The notes under the pieces were generated by a model. The model worked only from the letters and a program-made list of their open reading frames with translations, was not told the origin of the DNA and did no database searches. Shown here in pieces: positions 54,332-63,972 of a stretch of DNA of 64,000 nt. Within the stretch, counting starts at the first letter, position 1. Each line of letters begins with the position of its first letter. Origin of the DNA: Virgisporangium aurantiacum (lineage in GTDB: Bacteria; Actinomycetota; Actinomycetes; Mycobacteriales; Micromonosporaceae); contig NZ_BOPG01000011.1 in the NCBI RefSeq assembly GCF_016863635.1, positions 1 to 64,000 on the forward strand, given 5' to 3'. Made by a program: the position numbers and the translations under genes.

Positions 54332-54556
54332 ATTCGCGTGTCGCAGCGGAACCAGCGCGGCCGCGGCTTCCGCGGCCTGGCGGCTGATGGTGCCGATCAT
54401 GTGGCCGTAGGTGTCGTTCGTAATCTTGATCGAGCTGTGTCGGTGCCTCTTGCTGACGATCGCGATGTCGACGCCGGCGGCGATCTGGAGGCTCGCGGCG
54501 AGGTGCCTGACCTTGTGCAGGGTGATCCTCGGCGGCCCGTGGCGGTCGACGAACTT
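54332..54556 (-). pseudogene. Tyrosine recombinase (phage-type integrase) C-terminal remnant
   Basis: The minus strand encodes FVDRHGPPRITLHKVRHLAA, SLQIAAGVDIAIVSKRHRHS, SIKITNDTYGHMIGTISRQA and AAALVPLRH then stop. The HxxR box is altered to H-K-V-R and the usual L-G-H is R-H, but the nucleophilic Tyr remains. Only the last 75 residues exist. It lies 43 bp after the end of the peptide cluster in convergent orientation, so the cluster may have arrived with an integrative element. Confidence 0.75.
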
Positions 54557-55006
54557 CTCGACGCGGTAGCTCTGGAGCGGCTCGCGCTCGACCTGCTCGC
54601 CAAGGCGCCCGACCAGCGTCCCGAGGACGCATTCGCCGTGTACGAGCGGCTGCTGCCGTTCCTGCCGCAAACCGGAACTCCGCCCGTTCACCCATCACCC
54701 GATCTCGACGGTCTGCCGGATCCCACGCTGCTCTACCGCCGCCCGAACGCGCCCCTTCGGCGCCTCTCGACGGCTACCCCGCCGCCTACGCCGGTCACTC
54801 CGATCCCACCGGCGATCGTCCCGGGGACCCGCATACGGGGACGCGGTAGCCCAGTCCGACGCCCTTCTGGCTGAGGAGCGCTTTGCCCATCGCCTCGACC
54901 TTCGTGGCCGGCTCGTCCAGAAGGGCCATGGCCGTCATGGTCGCCGACGCCGACCTGAACGGATGCTGAACCTGCCAGTGGCGATCGCGGGCAGCACTGA
55001 AGTCCG
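54557..55006. other. No convincing gene
   Basis: About 450 bp between the integrase remnant and the FtsX gene. A minus-strand frame reading ALLSQKGVGLGYRVPVCGSP looks vaguely coding but has no family match that I can name. Probably part of the decayed integrative element. Confidence 0.35.
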
Positions 55007-57658
55007 TCACTGGCCGTCGGATTCGCGCAGAGCGGATGCGGTGTCCTGACGGGCCGCTCGGCGCAGCGCACCGCCGAGCGCCACCGCCGACAGGACGACC
55101 ATGCACAGGGCGAGCCCGGCCAACGCGCCGACCGGTACGACGATCAGCGGGGGCGGACGCATGAAGAACAACTGGAGCACGCGGATGCCCAGCGCTGCGA
55201 GTCCGATGCCGAGGGGGATCCCGATGAGCAGACTGCCCACGACAGCGATCGCACCCTCGACCGCGGGCGCGGTCAACGCCTGCGCCGTGGTGGCGCCGCC
55301 GGCGCGCAGGATCGCCGTCTCACGGCCTCTCTCCCGGACGAGGAAGGCACCGAGCACCGCCACACCGACCGCGGCCACCGTCGCGGCGGCCAGCGATTCC
55401 AGACGGCTCAGGCCACGCAGGTCCAACGTCGTGAGACTGCGTTGTTCCTGGACGACCTGCTGCCCGAGCGTGGTGACGGTGTAACCCGGGTTGGCCCGGG
55501 CCAGGTCCGCAGCCGAGGTGCCCGGCCGCACCTTGGCCAGATGGAAGTCGACCGGTACCGGCGGCCCCGGGATCGCCGCCGCCGCGGTGACGAGTTCGGC
55601 GAACGGGTCGTCGGGCGGGAAGGACCGGTACACGCCGGCGACCAGGAGGGTCAGGTTCCTGGTGCGGTTCGGATCGTCCGGGAAGACGGTCAACGTCAGG
55701 CTGTCACCGGGGCTCACCGCGAAGCCGTCGGCGATCTCGAAGTTCACCAGGACCGCGTTCGGATTCTCGGCCAGCGCCTCGACCCCCCGGCCGACCAGCA
55801 TCGACGGCGCGATCGTGACGGTCCGCCGGTAGGTCGCGACGTCGATGGCGAGCAGGTTCTTCCGGTCGGTGCCGACCCGAGCGGGCACGTGTCGCACCGG
55901 GGTGGTCGCCACGACCGCCGGTCCCGGTCGTGGCGGCACCGCGGCAGCGGCCACCGAAGCGTCGGCGGGGGTCAAGCGCAGATCGGAGCCGAACGCGGCC
56001 CGTGCATCGGCGAGCCGGGCGGCCCGGTACGTGGCCGTGAACGTGACCACGTTGGTCCCGAACGCCACGGCGAGCGTTCCCAGCACCAGCGCCGCGCCGG
56101 TGCGCGCCGGCCGACGACCCAACCACCGCAACGCGGCACCCGGCCAGGTGCCGAGCGGACCGGGCCGTCGGGTCCGCCGCACCAGCACCGTACGCAGGCC
56201 GCGGATCACCAGCATGGTCACGGCGAACCACAGCAGGATCGGGGCGAGGAGAACGTAGAACGCCAGCGCGAGCGTCTGACCCTCGATCGTCGTCTGGCGC
56301 AGGCCGCCGGCGAGGGCGTTGATGCCGAGAATCGCCAGCGCGACCGCGACGAGAACCACATCCCGACGGACGCCGGTCGGGGCGCGTCGCTCGACGGGCC
56401 GCCGCGCCGTCACCACGTCGACGTGCCGGCCGGCCCGGACGAGCGGTACCAGCCGCGTCACCGTCGTCAGCAGGCCGGCGGCGACCGCGATCAGCCCGGT
56501 CACGGCCAACCGGTCCGGTGGGACCTCGCGCCATACCTCGCGGCCGCTCGACCAGGCGACGGCGAGGCCGGCCACCACCAACCCCATGGCCGCGCCGACC
56601 GCTCCCGCCAGCGCCGTGTGTGCGGCGTTCAGCCGGGCCAACTGGCCGCTGGTCGCGCCGCGTAGGCGCAGCAGTGCCTCCTCCCGCCGCTGCGCCGCGC
56701 CGATCGCGGTCGCCGCGGCCACGCCCAGCCCGCCGGCCACCAACGCGCCGGGGATGCCGAGCAGCAGGAAGAGAATCTTGGCGTTGGTGGCATCCTCGGT
56801 GGCCATCGTGAGGACCTCCGCCGCGTTGTCGGCCACCACCACCGCACCCGGAACCTGCCGTTCCAGCGTCCGGCGCAACGCCGTCGACCAGGCCAGGGCG
56901 CGGGCCGGATCGGTCGGGTACGCGTCGTGCGAAACCGCCACGTGGAACTCGACGCTGACCGGTGGCAGGTCCGTGGCGCCCTGGTTGAACACCCCCGTGC
57001 CGCCGTCCACCGTAAGGCGTTTCACCGCGGGCAGCACCAGGGACTCGAAGGTGGCGTAGTCGACCAGGACCGCGCGCGGCACGACGGCGATGTCGCCCTG
57101 CACCTCACCCAGCGGGATCGCCGACCAGGTGTGGGCCGAACGGACGTCGACGGCCCCGCGGACCGGCAGTGACAACGCGAGCGGTTGCGCGTCCTCGGGT
57201 GTCTCCCCCGGCAGATCGACGGTGATCGTCGTGGCGGCCGGGGCGCCGGGCAGCGGCGTCGACAGAAGAGCTCCGCCACCCGGGCGGGTGGACGCCCGCA
57301 CCCACGGGTGACTGTCCAGATAGGACGGATCGACGGCGTAGAGGCGGGCCGGCAGCCGTCCCGTCCCCGGCGCCGACACCACCACGTCCGCGGTGGCGAA
57401 CCGGTCGACCCGGCCGACGCCGCGCACGGTGGCCAGCCCCCGACCGACCGCGTTCATGTCGACGTCCAGCGACGTGGCCAGCGCACGCATCTCCACCTGG
57501 ACCGGTGCCAGCGCATGGGCGGTCATCTGGCTGACCGCGCCGTCGATGAACAGCAGCGTGGCGCCGAGCACGGCGACCGGAAAGGCGACGCCGACAGCGG
57601 CGAGCGTCAACCGGACCAGCGAGTGGCGGACCGTTCGCGCGAACAACCAGAGCATCAC
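55007..57658 (-). CDS. FtsX-like ABC transporter permease, 883 residues
   Basis: GTG 57658 overlaps the stop of the upstream ATPase (GTGA). An N-terminal helix (LTLAAVGVAFPVAVLGATLL) is followed by a large external domain. Three-helix FtsX blocks lie near 300-400 (ILFLLLGIPGALVAGGLGVA) and at the C-terminus (LAAATVAAVGVAVLGAFLVR, AIAVVGSLLIGIPLGIG). A central pair of helices sits near 435-490. Together this is the ten-helix MacB/FtsX-like permease layout. With two ATPases encoded upstream it may export lipoproteins, peptides or drugs, or work in envelope maintenance. The substrate is unknown. Confidence 0.88.
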   Translation of the reverse strand: MMLWLFARTVRHSLVRLTLAAVGVAFPVAVLGATLLFIDGAVSQMTAHALAPVQVEMRALATSLDVDMNAVGRGLATVRGVGRVDRFATADVVVSAPGTGRLPARLYAVDPSYLDSHPWVRASTRPGGGALLSTPLPGAPAATTITVDLPGETPEDAQPLALSLPVRGAVDVRSAHTWSAIPLGEVQGDIAVVPRAVLVDYATFESLVLPAVKRLTVDGGTGVFNQGATDLPPVSVEFHVAVSHDAYPTDPARALAWSTALRRTLERQVPGAVVVADNAAEVLTMATEDATNAKILFLLLGIPGALVAGGLGVAAATAIGAAQRREEALLRLRGATSGQLARLNAAHTALAGAVGAAMGLVVAGLAVAWSSGREVWREVPPDRLAVTGLIAVAAGLLTTVTRLVPLVRAGRHVDVVTARRPVERRAPTGVRRDVVLVAVALAILGINALAGGLRQTTIEGQTLALAFYVLLAPILLWFAVTMLVIRGLRTVLVRRTRRPGPLGTWPGAALRWLGRRPARTGAALVLGTLAVAFGTNVVTFTATYRAARLADARAAFGSDLRLTPADASVAAAAVPPRPGPAVVATTPVRHVPARVGTDRKNLLAIDVATYRRTVTIAPSMLVGRGVEALAENPNAVLVNFEIADGFAVSPGDSLTLTVFPDDPNRTRNLTLLVAGVYRSFPPDDPFAELVTAAAAIPGPPVPVDFHLAKVRPGTSAADLARANPGYTVTTLGQQVVQEQRSLTTLDLRGLSRLESLAAATVAAVGVAVLGAFLVRERGRETAILRAGGATTAQALTAPAVEGAIAVVGSLLIGIPLGIGLAALGIRVLQLFFMRPPPLIVVPVGALAGLALCMVVLSAVALGGALRRAARQDTASALRESDGQ

Positions 57659-58332
57659 GACGGTTCCCCGTTCAACTGTCCGGAGTGGAGGGTGACGATC
57701 CGGTCGGCGTGCCGGGCGACCGCCGGGTCATGGGTGACGAGCACGACGGCGGCCCGCCGTTCGGTGGCGGCGGCGATCAGCAGGCGCGTGACGGCCTGCG
57801 CGTTGGCGGAGTCCAGGCTGCCGGTGGGCTCGTCGGCCAGGACGACGACCGGTTCGGCGATCAGCGCCCGGGCGATGGCGACCCGTTGCTGTTGGCCGCC
57901 CGACAACTGGTCGGGCAGCTTGTCGGTGTGCTCGGCGAGCCCGACCCGGTCGAGTGCCCGCAGCGTCCGGTCGTACCGCTCGGCCCGCGGTGCACCACCG
58001 AGCAGCAACGGCACCTCGACGTTCTCGGCCGCGGTCGCCTGCGGGAGCAGGCTCATGCCCTGGGGCAGAAACCCACACGACCGCAGGCGCAACCGCGACC
58101 GTGCCGCCCCGCCCAGCGTCCGCCAGTCGACCCCGCCGATCAGCACCCGCCCGGCGTCGGGGCGGTCGAGTCCGCCGAGCAGGTGCAGCAGTGTGCTCTT
58201 GCCCGAGCCGCTCGGTCCGGTCACTGCCACCACTTCTCCCCGGGCCACCGCGATCGACACCCCGGACAGGGCCGCCACCCGGCGGTACCGGCGCGTCAGT
58301 TCGATCGCCTGGAGGGCGGCCTCAGCGCTCAT
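57655..58332 (-). CDS. ABC transporter ATP-binding protein, LolD/MacB type
   Basis: 225 residues. Walker A GPSGSGKST, Q-loop CGFLPQGMSLLPQATAAENV, signature LSGGQQQRVAIA, Walker B VVLADEPTGSLD and H-loop VTHDPAVA are all intact. ADEPTGSLD is diagnostic for the LolD/MacB/FtsE-like branch paired with FtsX permeases. It overlaps the upstream ATPase gene by 11 bp and the downstream permease gene by 4 bp. Confidence 0.93.
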   Translation of the reverse strand: MSAEAALQAIELTRRYRRVAALSGVSIAVARGEVVAVTGPSGSGKSTLLHLLGGLDRPDAGRVLIGGVDWRTLGGAARSRLRLRSCGFLPQGMSLLPQATAAENVEVPLLLGGAPRAERYDRTLRALDRVGLAEHTDKLPDQLSGGQQQRVAIARALIAEPVVVLADEPTGSLDSANAQAVTRLLIAAATERRAAVVLVTHDPAVARHADRIVTLHSGQLNGEPS

Positions 58333-58993
58333 CGACGACCACCCCGTCGCGCATGAGCAGGCGGCGGCCGGCCCGCTCGGCCACCTGCCGGTTGTGGGTG
58401 ACGGTCAGGATCGCCGTGTTCTCCCGCACGCGAACCGTCTCCAGCACGTCCAGCACACCGGCCGCGGTGTCCTCGTCGAGCTCCCCGGTCGGTTCGTCGG
58501 CCAGCAGGACGGCGGGTCGCGACGCCAGCGCCACGGCGATCGCCACCCGCTGCGACTCACCGCCGGACAGCTGCCCGACGCGCCGGCGGCGGTACCCGGC
58601 AAGGCCGACCTCGGCCAGCAACTGCCGGGCCCGCTCCCGGGCCGACCCGCCGGGACGCCCGTCCAGGCGCAACGGCAGCGCGACGTTGTCCACGACGTCC
58701 AGACCCGGATGCAGGTTGTCCCGTTGCAGCACCACGCCGATGCGCCGTCGGCGCCGGGCCTTCTCGACGGGGTCCGCCTTGGTCAGGTCGGTACCGTCGA
58801 CGATCACCGAACCGGCGGTCGGGGTGAGCAGCCCGGCCAGGATGTGCAGGAGCGTGCTCTTCCCGCTCCCCGACGGGCCCATCAGGCTGGTCCACGACGA
58901 CGGTGCGAGCACGATGTCCGCGCCACGCAACGCCACCGTCTCGATCTCGCCCTCGCGGTAGATGTGGTACAGGCCGGCGCCCGCGACTGTCAT
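58322..58993 (-). CDS. ABC transporter ATP-binding protein, LolD/MacB type (second copy)
   Basis: 223 residues from ATG 58993 (the frame is open upstream but without family character). Walker A GPSGSGKST, signature LSGGESQRVAIA, Walker B VLLADEPTGELD and H-loop VTHNRQVAE are present. It is clearly paralogous to the downstream ATPase. Together with the single large permease the two may form a heterodimeric motor, an arrangement seen in some actinobacterial FtsX-type systems. First gene of the operon. Confidence 0.92.
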   Translation of the reverse strand: MTVAGAGLYHIYREGEIETVALRGADIVLAPSSWTSLMGPSGSGKSTLLHILAGLLTPTAGSVIVDGTDLTKADPVEKARRRRRIGVVLQRDNLHPGLDVVDNVALPLRLDGRPGGSARERARQLLAEVGLAGYRRRRVGQLSGGESQRVAIAVALASRPAVLLADEPTGELDEDTAAGVLDVLETVRVRENTAILTVTHNRQVAERAGRRLLMRDGVVVDER

Positions 58994-59061
58994 GAGCGGC
59001 GACGATAGGGGACGGTCGCTGAACGCAGGCTGACGACCGAGCCGGCGGCACGGCTCACGGG

Positions 59062-60045
59062 CTACGCCGGTGCCAGTCCGAGGTCGGCCATCACCGAGTC
59101 GAGCCGGGCCGTCTCGTCGGCCAGGAAGCGGCCGAACTCCGGCCCGCCGAGGTACGCGTCGGCCCAGCCGTTGCGGGTCAGCGCGGCCCGCCACGCCGCC
59201 GAGCGGACCAACCGGCCGACGACGTCGCGCAGTGCGCGGGCGTCACGCGCGGACAGGCCGGGCGGTGCGACGATCCCGCGCCAGTTGGTGAACTCCAGGT
59301 CGACCCCGGCCTCGCGGAGGGTGGGCGCGTCGAGTCCGGCGGCCCGGGTCGGCCCGGTGACGGCGAGCACCCGCAACTGGCCGGACCGGACCTGGTCGGC
59401 GTACTCACCCACGCCGGCGACGCCGAACGCGACCCGCTTGCCGAGGATCGCGGCCAGCAGGTCTCCCCCGCCGTCGTAACGGACGTACCGCACGACCGGC
59501 GGGGCGATCCCGATGGTCCGCGCGAACAACATCGGGGCCAGGTGGTCGGGGCCGCCGGGCGACGAGCCGCCGCCGACGGCGACCGCCGGTGGATCGGCCC
59601 GCCAGGCCGCGACGAGGTCGTTCAGGGTCCGGAACGGCGAGTCGGCGGTGACCACGACCATGTTCGGCTCCTGGATGAGCCGGGCGACCGGGGTCGTCCC
59701 GGTCAGTCTCCGGGCCGGTCGGCCGTACTCACTGCCCACGACGCCCAGCCCCATGAGCATGACCAGCGAGCCGCTGCCGCGTTCGTAGACCAGCCGTCGC
59801 ACGCCGACCGAACCGCCGGCGCCGGGCAGGTTGAAGACCTCGACACCGCGCACCAGCCCGGCGTCCTCCAACGCCTTCGCGACGGTGCGGGCGGTCACGT
59901 CGTACCCGCTTCCGGGTGCGTTGGGCACCATGATGCGCAGGCCCGCGAGGTCGTCGCGGTCCCGGTCGACGACCAGCAGCAGCGTCACCGCGACGGCCAG
60001 GACCGCCGCGACCGCCGCCACCACCGGGAGCCGCCGCAGGGACAT
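59062..60045 (-). CDS. tctC: Tripartite tricarboxylate transporter substrate-binding protein (Bug/TctC)
   Basis: 327 residues with an N-terminal signal/anchor (PVVAAVAAVLAVAVTLLLVV). The Bug-family fold is shown by LRIMVPNAPGSGYDVTARTV, VFNLPGAGGSVGVRRLV, DLVAAWRADPPAVAVGGGSS, GGPDHLAPMLF and GVAGVGEYADQVRSGQLRVL. C-terminal FTNWRGIVAPPGLSARD is typical. It binds a dicarboxylate, tricarboxylate or similar organic acid outside the cell and delivers it to TctAB. It is divergently transcribed from the two-component system. Confidence 0.9.
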   Translation of the reverse strand: MSLRRLPVVAAVAAVLAVAVTLLLVVDRDRDDLAGLRIMVPNAPGSGYDVTARTVAKALEDAGLVRGVEVFNLPGAGGSVGVRRLVYERGSGSLVMLMGLGVVGSEYGRPARRLTGTTPVARLIQEPNMVVVTADSPFRTLNDLVAAWRADPPAVAVGGGSSPGGPDHLAPMLFARTIGIAPPVVRYVRYDGGGDLLAAILGKRVAFGVAGVGEYADQVRSGQLRVLAVTGPTRAAGLDAPTLREAGVDLEFTNWRGIVAPPGLSARDARALRDVVGRLVRSAAWRAALTRNGWADAYLGGPEFGRFLADETARLDSVMADLGLAPA

Positions 60046-60156
60046 GGCGCCAGCCTGCCACGCGGCGTCGGGTCGGCACCGGTTGTGGTCGTTTTGGTCG
60101 CGGTTCGTCCCCGCCGGAGGGTTGCCTCGGGCCGTCCCGGGGCCTTTATTGGGACC
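60046..60156. promoter_or_regulatory. Divergent promoter region tctC / two-component system with direct repeats
   Basis: 111 bp separate the two starts. TGGTCG-TTT-TGGTCG (60086-60100) is a 9-bp-phased direct repeat, a plausible response-regulator site. GGAGGG (60116-60121) lies too far from the kinase start to act as its ribosome binding site. Confidence 0.4.
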
Positions 60157-61707
60157 ATGCGCCGCAGGTTCTCCCTCGCCGGGCAGCTCCTGCTGTCCCA
60201 GCTGGGGATCGTGCTGGCCGTCGTCGTGGCCGTCGGCGCCGTCTCCCTCGCCGAGGCCGACGCGGCGTTCCGCACCGACGAGGGCCGCCGCCTGCGGTCG
60301 GTCGCGGAGAACCTCGCGGCGGAGAGCACCGTGCGCGCCGGCATCACCGACCCGCTCTGGTACGACGCGCTGGCCGCCCGGGCGGAGAGCGCCCGGGCGG
60401 TGGCCGGGGCGACATATGTGGTGATCGGCGACCGGGCCGGTGTCCTCGTCACCGGCCCCGGCGCGGGCCGACCGGCCGACCTCGGCGACAGCGACGTCCT
60501 GCGCGGCCGGGCCTGGGTCGGCGTCCTCGACGACGGTGCCCGCCGGCTGGTCGCGCACGTGCCCGTTCTGGCCGAGTCCAACGGCGAGATCGTCGGGTTC
60601 GTGGTGGTGGGGCTGACCTATCCGACGTTCGCGGGTCAACTCGCGAATGCCACCCCGGGCCTGCTGGTGTACCTGACGCTGGGGCTCGTGCTGGGCGTCG
60701 CCGGATCGTTGCTGCTGGCCCGGCGGGTCAAGCGGCAGACCCTCGGCCTGGAGCCGACCGAGATCACCGGCCTCGTCGAGCACCGGGAGGCGATGCTGCA
60801 CGGCATCAAGGAGGGGGTGATCGGCACCGACGCCGCCGACCGGGTCACGCTCGCCAACGACGAGGCGGTCCGGCTCCTCGGGCTCCCGCCCGACGCCGTC
60901 GGCCGGCCGCTCACCGAGCTGGGCCTCGCCGACGGCGTTTTCGACGTGCTGACCGGCCGCACGGCGGGTGCCGATCAGGTGGTGCTGCGCGACGACCGGG
61001 TCCTCGTCCTGAACCGGATGCCGGTGATCGTCCGCGGCCGCGATGTCGGTTCGGTGACGACGCTGCGGGACCGCACCGAACTGACCGCGCTGCGCAGGGA
61101 ACTCGACGTGAGCCGGCTCGCCACCGACACCCTGCGCGCGCAGGCGCACGAGTTCACCAACCGGCTGCACACCATCGCCGGGCTGGTCGAGCTGGGCGAG
61201 TACGACGAGGTGGTCCGGTACGTCGACGGCACCAGCCGGCGGCACGAGAGCCTGCGCGACGTGACGTCGCGGATCAGCGATCCGGCGTTGGCCGCGTTGC
61301 TGGTCGCGAAGGCCAGCCTCGCCGCGGAGCGCGGCGTCGACCTGCGCATCGATCCGGCGGCGGCGATCGGGCCGCTGGACGAGGAGCTGGCGGCCGACCT
61401 GGTGACGGTCGTGGGCAACCTCGTCGACAACGCCATCGACGCCGCCGGACCCGGTGGCTGGGTGTCGGTCTCGATCACGGACGGCGATGGCGTCGTGATC
61501 AGGGTGCGTGACTCGGGCCCGGGCGTCGCCCCGGCTCAGGCCGACGAGGTGTTCCGGCAGGGCTTCAGCACGAAGGACGCCGCCGGCACCCGCGGGTTCG
61601 GGCTGGCGCTGACCCGTTCGATCTGCGTGCGGCGGGGCGGGTCGGCGACCGTCGACGGCTCGGCGTTCACGGCGGTCGTCCCCCGGGTCCGGGCGGCGGC
61701 CCGATGA
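60157..61707 (+). CDS. CitA/DctS-type sensor histidine kinase
   Basis: 516 residues. TM1 is about 14-32 (SQLGIVLAVVVAVGAVSLA), an extracellular PAS/Cache sensor about 35-165, TM2 about 168-188. A cytoplasmic PAS (about 205-300) leads to the SpoOB-type dimerization helix with the phosphoacceptor His331 (AQAHEFTNRLHTIAGLVELG). The ATPase domain has the N-box NLVDNAIDAA (421-430), DSGPGV (452-457) and GTRGFGLAL (477-485). This is the CitA/DcuS family that senses carboxylates. It sits beside TctC and TctA, so it probably senses their substrate. It overlaps the regulator gene by 4 bp. Confidence 0.92.
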   Translation: MRRRFSLAGQLLLSQLGIVLAVVVAVGAVSLAEADAAFRTDEGRRLRSVAENLAAESTVRAGITDPLWYDALAARAESARAVAGATYVVIGDRAGVLVTGPGAGRPADLGDSDVLRGRAWVGVLDDGARRLVAHVPVLAESNGEIVGFVVVGLTYPTFAGQLANATPGLLVYLTLGLVLGVAGSLLLARRVKRQTLGLEPTEITGLVEHREAMLHGIKEGVIGTDAADRVTLANDEAVRLLGLPPDAVGRPLTELGLADGVFDVLTGRTAGADQVVLRDDRVLVLNRMPVIVRGRDVGSVTTLRDRTELTALRRELDVSRLATDTLRAQAHEFTNRLHTIAGLVELGEYDEVVRYVDGTSRRHESLRDVTSRISDPALAALLVAKASLAAERGVDLRIDPAAAIGPLDEELAADLVTVVGNLVDNAIDAAGPGGWVSVSITDGDGVVIRVRDSGPGVAPAQADEVFRQGFSTKDAAGTRGFGLALTRSICVRRGGSATVDGSAFTAVVPRVRAAAR

Positions 61708-62375
61708 TCCGGGTCCTGGTCGTCGACGACGACTTCATGGTGGCGCGCGTGCACCGCGGCTTCGTGGAACGGGTGCCGGGGTTCACGGTGGACGGTGTCG
61801 CACACACCGGGGCGGAGGCGCTGGACGCGGTGCGGTCGTTGCGTCCGGACCTGGTGCTGCTGGACATCTACCTGCCCGACATCTCCGGCCTCGAGGTGCT
61901 GCGCCGGGTCCGGGAGGGCGCGGCGCCGGTCGACGTCCTCGCGATCACCGCGGCCCGGGACGTGGCGACGATCCGCACCGCGTTGCGGGGCGGGGTCATC
62001 CACTACCTCATCAAGCCGTTCACGTTCGAGGTGCTGCGGGAGCGGCTGGACCGCTACGGCGCCGCGCACCGCCGGCTCGCCGGCGACGGTGACGTGGCGC
62101 AGGACGACGTCGACCGGTTGTTCGGGGCGTTGCGGCCGACCAGGATCAGCCTGCCGAAGGGGCTGACCGCGCCGACCGCCGACCTGGTCCGCACCGCGTT
62201 GATCGCCGCCGTCGGCGACCTGTCGGCGAGCGAGTGCGCCGACGTGGCCCGGCTGTCGCGGGTGAGTACCCGCCGCTACCTCGAATACTTCGTGGAGTCC
62301 GGCACGGCGGCCGTCCGGTTGCGCTACGGCGGAACCGGACGGCCGGAACGGCGCTACTACTGGACCGGTCCCTGA
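61704..62375 (+). CDS. CitB/DpiA-type response regulator
   Basis: 223 residues. The receiver domain (1-120) has acidic Asp8-Asp10, phospho-acceptor Asp54 (LVLLDIYLPDISGLEVL), a Thr in AITAARD and Lys in YLIKPFTFEVL. The C-terminal region (about 150-215) has a helix-turn-helix (LSASECADVARLSRVSTRRYLEY), ending RRYYWTGP as is typical of CitB-type regulators. ATG overlaps the kinase stop. The gene ends immediately next to the TctA stop in convergent orientation. It probably activates the tct genes in response to an organic acid. Confidence 0.92.
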   Translation: MIRVLVVDDDFMVARVHRGFVERVPGFTVDGVAHTGAEALDAVRSLRPDLVLLDIYLPDISGLEVLRRVREGAAPVDVLAITAARDVATIRTALRGGVIHYLIKPFTFEVLRERLDRYGAAHRRLAGDGDVAQDDVDRLFGALRPTRISLPKGLTAPTADLVRTALIAAVGDLSASECADVARLSRVSTRRYLEYFVESGTAAVRLRYGGTGRPERRYYWTGP

Positions 62376-63902
62376 TCAGTCGTCCTCGGCGAACGCCAAC
62401 TTCTCCGCGCTGCGTCCCCGCGCCCGCGCGACCAGGCGCGGCAGGTACGGGACCGCGAGCGCCAGCACCGCCAACATCAGCAGCACCACGGTCAGGGGCC
62501 GGGTCACGAACACGGTGAGGTCGCCGTCGGCGATCACCAGCGCCCGCCGGAACTGCTCCTCCATGAGCGGCCCGAGGATGACGCCGAGGATCACCGGCGC
62601 CAGCGGGAAGTCGTACCGGCGCATGAAGAACCCGATCACCCCGATGCCGTAGGCGATCAGCACCTCGACGACGCTGTTCGACACCGCGTACACGCCCAGC
62701 GTCGCGAACAGCAGGATCCCCGCGTACAGCAGCGGACGGGGGATCCGCAGCACCTTCACCCACAGCCCGATCAGCGGCAGGTTCAGCAGCAGCAGCATCA
62801 CGTTGCCGATGTACAGCGACGCGATCAGCGCCCACACCAGCTCCGGTGACCGCTCGAACAACTGCGGGCCGGGCTGCACGTTGAAGATCTGGAACGCGGC
62901 CAGCAGCACGGCCGCCGTCGCCGATGTCGGGATGCCCAGCGTCAGCAACGGCACCAGCACGCCCGAGAACGACGCGTTGTTCGCCGCCTCCGGCCCGGCC
63001 ACGCCCTCGATCGCCCCGTTGCCGAACTCCTCCTTGTGCGGCGAGCGGTGCTTCTCGTAGGTGTAGGACAGGAACGTCGGGATCTCCGCACCGCCCGACG
63101 GCAGCGCCCCGAGCGGGAACCCGAACGCCGTGCCGCGCAGCCACGGTTTCCACGACCGCCGCCAGTCGTCGCGGCTGAGCCAGCCGAGAAACCCGCGTGG
63201 CTCCACCGGGTCCACTGTGGACGGTGTGTCCCCGCGGGCGGCCGCGTGCAACGTCTCGCCGATCGCGAACAGCCCCACGATGACCACGACGATGCCGACG
63301 CCGTCGAGCAGTTCGAGGCTGCCGAACGTGAACCGCGACTGCCCGGTGAGCGAGTCGATCCCGACGAGGCCGAGAAACAGCCCGAACACCAACGACAGCA
63401 GGCCGCGGACGACCGAGCGGCCGACCAACGCGGTGACGCACACCATCGCCAGCACCGCCAGGGCGAAGTAGTCGGCCGCCCGGAACGACGTCGCCAGCGA
63501 CGCGACCGGTTCGGCGATCACGGTCAGCAGCACCGTCGAGATCGTCCCGGCCACGAACGATCCGATCGCCGCCGTCGCGAGCGCGGCGCGGGCCCGGCCG
63601 CGCCGCGCCATCTGGTGACCCTCGATCGACGTCGCCACCGACGCCGACTCCCCCGGCGTGTTCAGCAGGATCGACGTCGTCGACCCGCCGTACATCGCGC
63701 CGTAGTAGATGCCGGCGAACATGATGAGCGCGCCGACCGGATCGTCGAGACTGAACGTGATCGGCAGCAGCAGCGCGATGGTGAGAGCCGGCCCGATGCC
63801 CGGCAGGACGCCGATGAACGTGCCGACGGTGACACCGATCATCGCGAACAGCAGGTTCGTCGGGGTCAGCACCGTCGCGAACCCGTTCAGCAGGTCGCTC
63901 AT
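62376..63902 (-). CDS. tctA: Tripartite tricarboxylate transporter large membrane subunit TctA
   Basis: 508 residues from ATG 63902 ([20 protein letters not shown]). The TctA hallmarks are present: [18 protein letters not shown] near residue 40, [18 protein letters not shown], a second half with [20 protein letters not shown], and [20 protein letters not shown]. About 12 membrane helices. It forms the transport channel with TctB and receives substrate from TctC. The frame is complete. The TctB gene evidently precedes it on the same strand beyond the window edge. Confidence 0.95.
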   Translation of the reverse strand: MSDLLNGFATVLTPTNLLFAMIGVTVGTFIGVLPGIGPALTIALLLPITFSLDDPVGALIMFAGIYYGAMYGGSTTSILLNTPGESASVATSIEGHQMARRGRARAALATAAIGSFVAGTISTVLLTVIAEPVASLATSFRAADYFALAVLAMVCVTALVGRSVVRGLLSLVFGLFLGLVGIDSLTGQSRFTFGSLELLDGVGIVVVIVGLFAIGETLHAAARGDTPSTVDPVEPRGFLGWLSRDDWRRSWKPWLRGTAFGFPLGALPSGGAEIPTFLSYTYEKHRSPHKEEFGNGAIEGVAGPEAANNASFSGVLVPLLTLGIPTSATAAVLLAAFQIFNVQPGPQLFERSPELVWALIASLYIGNVMLLLLNLPLIGLWVKVLRIPRPLLYAGILLFATLGVYAVSNSVVEVLIAYGIGVIGFFMRRYDFPLAPVILGVILGPLMEEQFRRALVIADGDLTVFVTRPLTVVLLMLAVLALAVPYLPRLVARARGRSAEKLAFAEDD

Positions 63903-63972
63903 GGCGCCGCCCCGCTCCGCGCGGCGACGCATTCGCGGCTCACTGAGCCAATGGTTCGCTCGCAAAGCTCGC

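Noticed and set aside
54795..55106. 103-codon minus-strand frame with a DEPATKVEAMGKALL stretch
   Set aside because: Suggestive composition in the middle only. Start and end run into noise and into the FtsX gene.
59542..60156. In-frame upstream extension of the sensor-kinase frame
   Set aside because: It overlaps tctC in antisense. The kinase clearly starts at ATG 60157 with a signal-anchor helix.
60157..61245. Minus-strand upstream extension of the tctC frame to 61245
   Set aside because: Antisense to the kinase gene. The Bug-family signal peptide begins at ATG 60045.
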